From Ustulina deusta (lineage: Eukaryota; Ascomycota; Sordariomycetes; Xylariales; Xylariaceae), in the NCBI GenBank assembly GCA_023159155.1, contig JAJNNX010000008.1:248001-312000 (forward strand): a stretch of DNA of 64,000 bases, given 5' to 3'. The translations under genes were made by a program, and so were the position numbers. Each line of letters starts with the position of its first letter. Within the stretch, counting starts at the first letter, position 1. The notes under the pieces were generated by a model. It saw nothing but the letters and a program-made list of their open reading frames with translations, was not told where the DNA came from and ran no database searches. Below are positions 38,329 to 48,966 of this stretch, piece by piece.

Positions 38329-41307
38329 ATGTCGGGGAAGTTAAGCTTTGATATCTACAGATATGGGAGTGGACGTGGGTTCGTATTTCACGCATTTGGG
38401 TATAAATTTTTGGGAGTACCAACGAAATTGCACTTTTGCTCTCTCTGGGTGTCATTGGGCGATTTAATCATCATCGTTGGGGTCGGCAACAAGCAGATAC
38501 CATTTTGGCACTGTGTTATTGTCACATTGCACCCAAATCCGGCAACTAGGTGCGTCCGCCCTTACCTTGGCTGCAGAGAAGTCTGCTATTTTAACCAATT
38601 TCGGTACCTATTACACGGCTGTGTTCCCTGTCTGCAGCAATTTTTCCAGCATGGCAGGTGAGCATGATTGTGGCGGCGCCCGCTTAGCGCTTCCGGGTCA
38701 ACATTCTGCGGGTTTCCTATTGGCATTGCTGACGAGCCTTGTGGCGGTCGTTCAGCAGGCATGACATCGGGCAGTGTGTCGAACGACTTTGTGGGCTGAA
38801 TCCGGGTACCATATTTGGTTCAAGATGCGCCGTTGTCAGTTGGGCACCCTGGATCTACCGATACCTACTATCGAATATTCACAGCCTTGCTTGCTCAGGA
38901 GTACAGTCGGTGGGAATTTACGAAGCCGCTAGCAGCTAGATGACTTTGGGCCGTAATCGTCAGACTCGCTCGAACAGTGAGGGTTTACTGAATAGACATG
39001 GCCAGTCCATATTTGGGTGGTAGCATTGGTGACGAAGTGTCCTAAGCCGAGAAGAGGGAGGAGCTTGCCGACAAGGAAGCACCAGTGATCTTAGAGAAGG
39101 GTATCAACCCTCAATCAGCCGCGTTTTACTGGCCAAAGATGTTATTTCTTTCGGACATGGTAACATCAGCGATATACAGCAAGCCTCAGAAGCAGTCGTC
39201 ACCCATAGGCTATTCTCAGTCATGGCACTCCCACTAGGCTCAAGGAGTTGGCTGCTACGAATTACAAATATCTTTGCAAGTTCAGGATCGTACCAACATT
39301 AACTTGTTTTATCATTTCATTGGCCTCTGAAGCTACTGAGGTGAGAAATGCCCCAGCCTCGATTGCTCGGCTTATCTACCTATGCAGTGCTCTTGGCAGT
39401 CAATGAAAGAGCACGTCGGTGCACAACGGACATTGAGCGCGCTTAATTTTCACCAACCGCAAGCGTTATGGAACGAAGCTCACCTTCGGACCCAATAATT
39501 GCTACCATCCCATTCTCGGGGAATATTGCCCTTATTCGTGATTCTTGCCTCTTGCGCAGTGGCAAAATCAGGTTCTAGCAGTGGGGGTCTGATGCCTACT
39601 GACGTAGGTCGGTATCTCATATCTTGTTGGTCGATCGCGCATATTCTCTAACACTGACCTCGCATCACCTAGAATCAAGTGAGCTTGCCGCGCCGCCCAG
39701 TGGTACAGCAGTCGCATCCTTCCGGGATGCAAAATCCACCCCGACTCTGACTCGCCATTCAAAGTTAGATAATTGGACTTGTTGTGAGGACAGTAGTAAA
39801 TTCGCTATCCTCTACATACACATATAAGTAACTTTGATCCACGAAGGTCGTGAAGTCACCTCCTGTGGCCGTTTTCGTGGGGGCTTTTGATGATACTAAG
39901 ATTAAACGTTAAGTATACGATCCTTCCTTTTGTTGTGGTCGCATGCCACCAATTGAGCAACCCCCTGATAGCCTCGTTCTTTTCCGTCCCCTCTGTTCAT
40001 GCGAATATTAGTCGGCCTATCTCGTGCGGCACATCCGCCGAAAATACTACTTCCGCCTTTTCGCTATCTGTTGACCCACAGACACGTCCCGTTTGAAAGG
40101 CCGACGCAGGGAAGGCAGTCCTTCTGTGACTTACCCGTGGTTAATACTAGTGTCGTACCAATCCTGTTCACCTCGAAGGCTCCGTTCCAGGTTTCTTGAC
40201 GGATCATGTCCCAGGTTCTTGCCGAGTTTTCATGCACGCGACTTCGGCCCCGGTGGCGTTGCATAAGCGAGATCGACACTAGGAGAATGCTACACTTTGC
40301 GGCTGTTCTAGTCGCTTCCCAGAATACTCAGTCAGGTTGGTAGATTCCCTGCGCAGATGGAGTACAGTCTGTAACAGTCGAGAGTCAGATGTAGTTGTAG
40401 GCTTTCAATCCCAAGTGGAAATCGATATTTGCGCGAAAAAATGCCATCTGAAGCTCTAATAGGAATGTGACTAAATCCGCCTGCTTCTGGCTTTCGCCAC
40501 CTCATACCAATACTCAATCGACTGACACGTCTTTATCCTATACCGTGTCTGACCGTGCAACATTGCCATCGTTAGGGATTCTGAGACACCTGCGCTGCTT
40601 AACGCCACGAAGCGGAGTTCGGCGATCAAAAACCAACATTCTAACCAAAAAACGAGCTGTAAGTATGAATGAGTGTACTTCATACGTACTCCTTATTCAA
40701 CTTATTATCTTCTCTACAATACAGAGGAAATTCAAGTATGGATCGTAAAAGGAAGGCTGCATGGTAACGTCACTATGGTAGGCTCCAACGGCAAACATCT
40801 TATCAGTTTTCCATCCCTAACCTGGAAGTGAATTGCAGCCTTGGATTCAAGAACCGGCGTCATATGTGGACCTTCTGGACGATTCCGACGAGGGGCCATA
40901 CGATATCCGCGGGCATTTAATTTGGTCTTCGTCTTCTATCATGGGGAAGGGCATACAACCCTTCGGATTTAAAGGGGTTCATCTGCATGAGTTCGTCAGA
41001 GAGGTGGCTAGAAAAATATATCATTCTCGCTCACCTCGCCAACTTTCTGCCCCCGTGAAGCGCCCTTGGAGTTTCATCCTATGCGACTCTGCCGTTTCAC
41101 TCAATGGAATCGGGAGATAGATGTACCCTCTGCCTGCCTGGATGGGATCGAAACTTCAAGATTATAAATGACGCTCGTACTCGATTTCCATCGATTCAAA
41201 AACACAGGTGTTTCTCGGTGCCTCCCACTGCCCAAATACATGTTAATCTCTCAATTCGGTTCTATTTGCTTAAGGAGCCGGTCCAGTCGAACACACAGGC
41301 AAGATAG
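38329..41307. other. Decayed coding-like sequence, unassigned
   Basis: Several frames read like protein for 50-100 codons and then hit stops, in neighbouring frames. Examples on the plus strand are 38477-38764, the segment around 39480-39830 (PIIATIPFSGNIALIRDSCL then stops) and 40833-41120 (IRGHLIWSSSSIMGKGIQPF and then SPRQLSAPVKRPWSFILCDS). The stops and frame changes suggest one or more old pseudogenes. I do not recognise the family and cannot exclude chance open frames. Confidence 0.25.
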
Positions 41308-42161
41308 TCAATTCAGCGGCCATATTTCTTAGTCAAAAGCCCTTGATAATAATCCGCAATCAAGGAAAATTCTAGCTTCGTGTTGAATTAACCATACGTC
41401 CCTATCTTCGCCTGGTCCTAACACCATTAAGTCCCGCAACCCCAGCATACCGTTCTACTATCTAGCACCTATCCCGTCACGCTGCCTTAGTTACCGCTTG
41501 AATAGGCAGCAGTAATAATATCCCTTTGAGTTGAATTGAGACCGTCATGGGGTTCGCTCGCAGCCTTCTACAGCGATAAGGCGGAGACCCTCGTATGTTG
41601 GTCTCAGGCTGGGGGTAATCAATCACGGCCGACACGCAAAACTGGGCGGGAGCGACAACATTTAGAGTAGGTGTCATGTCAACTAGACTCCAAATTTCGG
41701 CCCTGAGCGTGATCTCAGCTAGGAGATTTCAGGGAAACAGTTAATCATCTGGCCTTATTTGCCGCAAGCGCTGTCATCATCTGGTTGGTATCGACCATAC
41801 TTCTAATAGCGTCGGTCCCACAAGTCGTCACTCGCAAACTTGCTAGGTTAGAAACAAGCATAGGAAGTTCAGAGACGTGTGAAACTATATATTCATAAGC
41901 ATGAAACTAGAAGTAGCTCGCTTAACTTGTGAATCGCTACAGTGCTAACTATACCCGTAGACATGATATCCAACGCCTAACTAGCGCTAAGCTACAGTTA
42001 CGATGACTCGATCTGCGGGTGCCCGATGTCGGCTAAGCTGTGAACGGGCTAGGAGATCGTCATGTGGGATTTAAATAAACAACTAGTCTAGATGACACGC
42101 CCTCCCAACAACGAATTGCCATCTACCTTCGGCGATACGAGTTCGCTTGACGTCGGAATGT
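41308..42161. other. Intergenic, 3' flank of the transporter gene
   Basis: No supportable gene. Confidence 0.6.
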
Positions 42162-43731
42162 CTATTCAGGAGAGCTGCATGAAAAGGCACCCCGAACCTC
42201 GCCAACGGCGTAGCGGTGAATCTAAAACTCATTGTTAGTCCCTATGTCCGGGACTGCATCTGCTTGAGGGGAAAGCAAATTGAGTACTTACAATATCTTC
42301 GATGCTCGCGTATGTTCCACCAACGAGAACAACAATCCCCACGATGAAGCACAAGGCATTCAAGCCTGTCCACACCAAGTTGTCCTTGGAGAAGGGGGAG
42401 CCCTGGCGAATCAACATGAACCACATCATGGCGGGGAAGTAGAAGGTGAAGCCGGAAACGAAGAGGGACGACGAGATAGCCAGCAAGTCCGAGAAGAACG
42501 GGATCGCTTCAGCAAGCACCCACCCGACAAACGTGAGGAGCGAAATCAGCAGGATCCATGAGATCCAGCCCTTGGGCGTGTTGATATACCGCGTGATCGA
42601 GTCTCGATAAACGCGACCGTGGATGTATCGGCCGGCGACCGTGGCGTTGATCGAACCCGAGATGAAGATGACGGGCAAGGCAATGCCAAAGGCAACCTTG
42701 GACACGAGGGGCCCGGCCGACAGCAGCGCGGGCGACCTGACGCCCTGGCCGACGAAGGAGTAGATCAGGGCACCGGTCAACGTGTAGATGATGATCTCGA
42801 TGATGCCGAGCACCCAGATCGACTTGACGAAGTCCTTGGGCGTGTGCATCTCGTCCATGAAAGAGAACTGGCAGATGGCGAAGCTGTACGCGAAGACGAT
42901 GTTCGTGACAGCGATGAACGCGTCGACGAAGCCGGCGTCCTCGGCGGGCCACGCAGACCAATCTGCAGCCATGCCGGCGTCGGTTCGCCGTATCCCCGTT
43001 GCGATGATCGTGATCCCGATCGCGAGGATGATGGACGCGAAGTCTATATAACCCAGAATGGCCACTTCGGAGAACGACGGGGGCAGGGCCAGCAGTAGTA
43101 GAATGATCGCGGACACGACGCCGAAGACAATCGAACACGCTCCGTCATCAGAGAGATTCAGGAACGCGATCGAGCCCGTGAGCGTGTGCGAACCTACGAG
43201 AAAGACGAGTTGCAAAACAAACATGGCGCTGAACAGCTCGTATCCGAATCTGCCCATCATCAACCGTCCAGCGTCGGCGCTGCATGGGTATCGAAATTAG
43301 CTTCGGCTCTCCCTGTACTGCTCGCTCATCAGGAGCGACAAAGCCGAGCTTCTCTGATTTTTTTAATAAACAGGTCCTACTTACTAGTGTTGAACGTGTG
43401 GATACTTTAGCTTGACCTGTCCGACGACATAACTGCTGTAGATGGCCAGGAGACCCAGTCCGACACAGAGGATCGTCCCGCCAATCATTCCGAGCGTCGC
43501 GAAAGCCGCAGGCATTCCCAAACTACCCAGCGCGATAGCCTCGACAATGAGGACGACCGTCAAGCGCTTCCAACCAAGCCGGTTGAAACGGGCTTCGCCA
43601 TCTTGCATCCGAGCCTTCTCAACCTCCGTGAGTTCCCGAACCTGACCGACCGTTTCTCCATCGGAGGTTTGGTCCGAGAGGACTGGGGATGGTACCACGG
43701 CTTGGCTATCTTCCTTCTTAGTTTCAGACAT
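42162..43731 (-). CDS. AAAP-family amino acid transporter
   Basis: Proton-coupled amino acid permease of the AAAP family (neutral amino acid permease type), in the plasma or vacuolar membrane. Minus-strand exons are 43385-43731, 42292-43279 and 42162-42221, giving 464 aa in constant phase. The cytosolic N-terminus (about 50 residues, acidic, MSETKKEDSQ) leads to the first helix with the family motif VLIVEAIALGSLGMPAAFAT. About ten or eleven hydrophobic segments follow, including LGYIDFASIILAIGITIIAT, AYSFAICQFSFMDEMHTPKD and IFISGSINATVAGRYIHGRV. The last exon adds only 19 residues (IHRYAVGEVRGAFSCSSPE), whose end pattern matches the family. Substrate cannot be told from sequence. Confidence 0.92.
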
Positions 43732-46154
43732 GACGTCTGCTTACTCCTTCCACCACCTTAGGTGCGCTCCTTGTCGTTTCGTTTCGCGTGTCCGAGTTGC
43801 CCGAAAGAGAGAATTGAGTCGTGCAAGATTCGTAACGTCGAGTAGTGAAGTTCTGTATGTTGGTGGTCGTGTGCCGCGGGCAAAACCGGCAGGAGATAGG
43901 ATATCCCCCCTCGCAACACCAGAGTTGTTATCGCGAACCTAAACGAAACGGACCAACCAGCAGCAGCGCGGCCCCTTTAGACATACGCCAGATCTCAACT
44001 TTTGCTCAAGGCAGAACTCAATTCGAGCCAGAACACGCAAAACTCAGATAAGCAGTACGTTAGGGAGGGTTCCCCAAAGTTAAATCCTCCCCCATGTCCT
44101 CCACCGAGGCTTTCCTAGCCGGGTCTTCTCTCCCTTGCTTTCCATTTTCGTCACCGCGTTCCTCGTGTTCTAGTGTCATATTTAGTTCCCCGCTCTCTGT
44201 TATGGCCTCATTGCGCTCTCCTCCGCACTCATTACGTACACGGAAGTGCGTGTATTTGGTAGTGTGCGGCGACTGGGGCTGTGTTCATCCAAAACGGCCT
44301 CATCCACGGTCCGTGTCAGGCACGAGCTTCAACGTAATTCGTGGGACGAGGGCTAGTGAGACTCCACCGGTGGCCATATTTTTTCGTTGGGGCAGAAGTT
44401 GAGATCGATCTGTTGGATTATTATGTGTAATAGTGATGATAATTCCTCTTATTTCTCTCACGTCAGGACACAGTATAACTAGGGTCCCCGGGCTTACCTC
44501 CATGAGACCCATAGCACCACTGGCGTGCAGCGAGAGCATCGCACCCTATGTGCATCCCTCTGTCGTGCACTGTATGATTAGAGATCTCGCGTCGGCGTGT
44601 AGTTAACTGATTTACTCAGCTACTGTCTAGATATCCCGATGATTCTAGCTCCTGATAATGCGGCTCTTGCGTGCAAGGATCAAACAAGCTTTCTTCCATT
44701 TGTAGGGGGGGCGGGAGCGATGACTCGTCGGCCAAATGCCGAAGCCCTAACTGGGAATAATGAAGTCATCCTTGGCGGAGAGGAAGACGATTGGTTGACT
44801 CAGCCACTTCCGTGGGGCTGATGAGCTTCTAGAAAAAACTGTGCCTGGTCGACTCATGCTTGCAGAAAGAAGAAGCCAATAGGCGCAATATCCGAACAAT
44901 CTGACCACCCAAAACGCTAGACTCGATGAGAAGGGAATGTCCGTATGTATACTCCGATATCGAAACCGGGTGTGCCCATGATTGTAAGTGCTTGTTCGAT
45001 TGCGTGTAATCCTCTGTTGTCTTCGGCCTAAAAGCTATTTGCTGGCACATCGTGGAAACCCCACCAATGCACTCCCCGTCTATCCCCGTCGAAGCCCCCC
45101 ACGTACACGCTACAGGGGACTTGAAGATGGAAGCAGTGATGGAAGCAATGGGATTGGCCGACGCGGAAAGTCGGCGTCGAACCTACCTAGATAGGTAGAT
45201 GGAGATTTCTAAGAAAACGTGGAAAGGAATTTCCACTTCTCCGCGACCGGTGAAACAAAACTATGGCGCGATTCGGCTGTGATGTGGCAAGAGAATAAAT
45301 GCTCGGCTCTTAAGAGATTCGTCTTCTGGTTTCGGCAAAGCAGACCATAACATGACACAAGTCTCGCCATCCTTCCGGCCATTTGGGTGACCATTTCTTA
45401 GCAACTATCTGGAAGCTGTTCGTGCTCATGTCCGAAGGCCTCACGGCCACGACTACGCCTCGTGTGCTTTTCATTGGTTTGAGTATCGTAGTGGCATATA
45501 GCTTTGTATCGAAATAGGCCTGAAGTAATGCTCCCACTGGAGAACATCCGACAACCTGGTTCACACTTGCAGTCAATCTCAAAACGCCTTGAAGAATTCC
45601 ACAGCCAGGCGGCGAATGTCTGAATCAGGGGATGTAGTATCATGTCAGAGATCTTCCATTGCCGGGGGCACTACCTGGAGATATATATCCTGTGGACTGG
45701 CCTCTTGTAGAAGGTCTGCCAAAATGTATCGAACGATGAGTGTTTAAGCGCTCTCTGGTTGGTTCTCTAGTAGGAGAAAAGCTAATTGCGAGCCTTAGTT
45801 CCATAAGGCCGGTAAGTCGGGGAAATCGTTTTCGTAGCCGCCTGATGTATTCCCTCACTCTACATAATACTGATATTAAAGACACTCAAATCAGCCTCAA
45901 GAGACGATTCGGGGGGTTTAGCCCGACATCTCCAACTCCGTGCCTAAGTAATTGTGGTCTCGGCCTCTTTCTTCCAACTAACCATTTAGCCAGAATTTCC
46001 GTGCTGACTTACTTCAAAGAACTGCATCCTTTTCTGGTATTGCTGGTCCGCATTGCAATATGACTTGCTTATTACCCTATCTAAGCGCCGATGAGAATGG
46101 GTTGGCATTATCTTTGAGGGTCTATGCCTAGGTAGAAATTAGCCTCATCAGAAA
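43732..46154. other. Gene-poor stretch upstream of the GMC gene
   Basis: No supportable gene. Minus-strand frames at 45310-45885 read in a protein-like way in neighbouring frames and could be a relic, but no family is recognisable. Confidence 0.5.
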
Positions 46155-46162
46155 TATAAAAG
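46155..46162 (+). promoter_or_regulatory. TATA box of the GMC oxidoreductase gene
   Basis: TATAAAAG lies 79 nt upstream of the ATG at 46241, a normal spacing for a fungal promoter. Confidence 0.5.
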
Positions 46163-46240
46163 AGCGTTTGTTATCTTCTGTCGTACCATGACATCGCTGG
46201 GGATTTATGCCTGTTTGCGCCTTTCCGACCCAAGTTTAAG

Positions 46241-48473
46241 ATGCTTCGTCAACTACTTGCCACTGGGCTTTTTATAGCCGCTGGGACGCTCGTTGAGGCC
46301 GTGGCAGAAAGCTACGATTATATCGTAGTAGGATCGGGTCCCGGTGGTGCTCCATTGGCAGCAAACCTAGTTAGTTCCCTGGAGTCTTTCCTATCCCCTT
46401 TTGGCAATTTTTGGCCTCAGTTGCTCCTGCATGCTCCCGAGACATTGGTCAAATTTTGCTCTTTATGGTAATTACTGACTCCAGTGGTTAAACTGGCCCG
46501 CGCAGGATACAGCGTGACCCTGCTTGAAGCGGGACTCGACCTGGGTGACAACAAGAACTTCTCGGAGATAGCCAACTTCATCGCAGCGGGCAACGACGAG
46601 AAGTCGCGGTGGGATTTCTTTGTCAGACATTCTAACGACAAAGCGAGGGAAGGCAAGTATCAGAGGACCACATGGCGGACCCCTGACGGTTCCTTCTATG
46701 TTGGGCTTAATCCACCAGAGGGCTCAACACGCCTTGGCATCTATTATCCTCGAGCGGCAACACTTGGAGGTTGTGCCATGCATAATGGCGGGATATGCAC
46801 ACTTCCAAACGACGCTGACTGGGATCACATCGCGGAAACTACGGGTGATGACGGCTGGCTCGCGAGTAATATGCGCAAGTATTTTGAAAAGAGTGAGTAG
46901 ATCCATCTACTCTTGAAATCACTAGAGTGTGACGAGTCTCACCCATTGAAGTGATTACTGACTCTGAATGTCGCAGTGGAGGCAAATGAGTACTTGCCAC
47001 CTGATACACCTGGTCACGGATACGATGGCTACGTTAACACAACAATTGGTGATCCGTCTTTTATGAAGGAAAATTCCGATTTTCAGAAGCTTACAAGTCA
47101 GCTCATTTCGCATACCGGAGGTGATGCCGGGCGAGACATCAATGCTTTGAATCCAGACCGTGACCAAGCTACCGGAGTTTTTGGGATGGCTAGCCATGCA
47201 GACAGGAATGGCAAACGAACTGGCACGAATACATTTCTGAAAAGGACGTTGGCCGATCCCGCAAATTTTAACTTGACGATCCAGCTGGAGACTCTTGTGA
47301 CTAGAATCATAATTAACTGGAAAGCTGGAGAACCCAGCGCAGCCGGGGTAGAGGTCCTCAGAGGTCCTCATCTGTACGAGGTTAGCGATCTGCAATTTTA
47401 TGTCTCCAATTCAGAATGTTTCCAGGAGCATGTTCTGCCGCCACTTTTGCCCCAGACTGCCGAGCGCGCAAAAGGTTCTTTCTTACTAACCGACAGCTGC
47501 TAACCACTGTCTACGCAGGCCGACCCCTTCTACGACGCTACGAAGCAGGGCAAATTTGGTCGGATTTTCGCTCGGAAGGAAGTCATCATCGCGGGCGGAA
47601 CCTTCAATTCGCCTCAGATCCTAAAGCTTAGTGGTATTGGGCCGGCAAAGGAATTAAAGAAGTTCCATATCCCGATAGTAAAAAATCTTGAAGGAGTTGG
47701 TGAGAACCTCGGTGACAACTATGAAGCAGGTCTTCAATCATTGGCTAGTAAGCCTTTGAACGGCTCGTTGGGGGGTACGGTTTCCGTCTTCTTGAAGACT
47801 CCCACGGCACGCAAGACTCGAAACATTCAAGCATGGTGCGGTGGCTTTTCGTTCGAAGGATTTTGACCGGGGTTTCCCCAAGACTTTGGCCCAAACCAAT
47901 ATGAGGTGAGTGCGGACGTATCAGGGTATACATCTGTCTACGATGCACATCGCTGATTCGGCTTGGAGATAGTGCGCTATAGTGCACATCAATCCGCGCT
48001 CGCAGGCTGGATACGTACGATTGCGTTCAAACGACCCCCGGCAGATGCCCGACATCAACCTGAACTTCTTTGCGAAAGGTGGAGATGAAGACCTGACAGA
48101 GCTGCTCGATGCTGTAAAAGCGTTCCGTACGGCGCTGAACTCGGCCGACACACCCATCACGCCTTTTGATGAGAGACACCCATGCCCTGGTGTAAATCAA
48201 AATTGCACAGACGAGGCCCAGAAGGAGTTTATCGAGCTCCAATCCTACTCGCATCACGCAACAAGCACTTGCGCGATCGGTCCCGCCGATGACCCGATGG
48301 CGGTTTTAGATTCCAAGTTCAGAGTTCACGGCGTTGGAAATCTGCGTGTTGTAGATGCCTCTGCCTTCCCTCGAGTGCCGGGTGCGTTTCCTGTCTGCCC
48401 AACGTTCATGCTCGCAGAGAAGGCGACGGCGGACATCCTGGCTGGCCTTGAGGAGAAGAATAAAGGGAACTAG
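46241..48473 (+). pseudogene. GMC oxidoreductase, secreted type, apparently disabled
   Basis: FAD-dependent glucose-methanol-choline family enzyme (alcohol or sugar oxidation). Expected exons are 46241-46369, 46496-46892, 46977-47380, 47519-47905 and 47973-48473, which would make 605 aa. A signal peptide (MLRQLLATGLFIAAGTLVEA) is followed by the FAD loop YIVVGSGPGGAPLAANL, TLLEAG, ATLGGCAMHNGG, KEVIIAGGTFNSPQILKLSG with IGPAKEL, and a C-terminal block with SYSHHATSTCAIGP and VDASAFPRVPGAFP. Two lesions are visible. The first intron (46370-46495) ends in CTG instead of CAG, and both nearby AG sites shift the frame. Codon 47864-47866 is TGA where the surrounding sequence (FEGF, then PGFPQDFGP) suggests Trp. 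Either could be a sequencing error, but both together suggest a recent pseudogene; the rest of the frame is well kept. Confidence 0.85.
46370..46495 (+). mobile_element. Introner-like element, copy C (inside GMC gene), acceptor lost
   Basis: 126 nt, the same length as copy A and differing from it at element positions 21, 65, 119 and 125. Position 125 changes the acceptor from CAG to CTG. Cutting the element out exactly gives the expected family sequence AANL-ARAGYSV, so the borders are certain even though the acceptor is not a valid AG. The terminal inverted repeats CTGGAGTC/GACTCCAG and branch site TACTGAC are intact. Confidence 0.9.
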
Positions 48474-48966
48474 GTATTGATAGTGGCATTACCCATTCGA
48501 GATATATAAATACAGTAGGCATCTATATCAACGTGCCTAGGCTTCCGATTTAATGGGTTGGGGAAACAAACGGCTCGACAAGCATTCAAAGACTCGAAAG
48601 CTTGATGGTTGGAGTGTAGGAGTGTAGCTAGCAGTGCATTAAGTACCTAAGTACATAGAGGTGTGTGTATCCTTAGTACCTTAGGTACCTACATATACCT
48701 AGCAAGGTACTCCACCCACTGACGCTAAAATGTATCGATAAGATAAGATAAACATTTTCCAGCGACTTTGCGATGCTCAACCAGATTGGCATAAAGATAG
48801 AGAGATCGTCAAGCTTGTTCAGTCAACCCCCACCATCACTTCGGCGTAGTCGTTCTTTGCTTCGGCGGCAACTCGATTAGCGATTTCCCCCGCCGACGGA
48901 AACCGGTTTCGAGGAGCCCGCGAGCTGAATCTACCCAAGTAGTAAACTCTCGATTCCGAGTTCAAA
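48474..48966. other. Intergenic between GMC and SDA1
   Basis: Holds a cluster of TACCTTAGGTACCTA/TACCTAG-type motifs at about 48670-48710 and the SDA1 promoter side. No gene. Confidence 0.6.

Noticed and set aside
42509..43138. Long Arg/His-rich minus frame and plus frames over the transporter gene
   Set aside because: Shadows of the AAAP transporter exon in other frames.
46893..46976. Second GMC intron as a further introner copy (it shares ATTACTGACTC)
   Set aside because: Only the branch-site region is similar; ends and body differ and there is no CTGGAGTC repeat.
47381..47518. Third GMC intron as an introner because it starts GTTAGC
   Set aside because: No further resemblance to copies A-C and no terminal inverted repeat.
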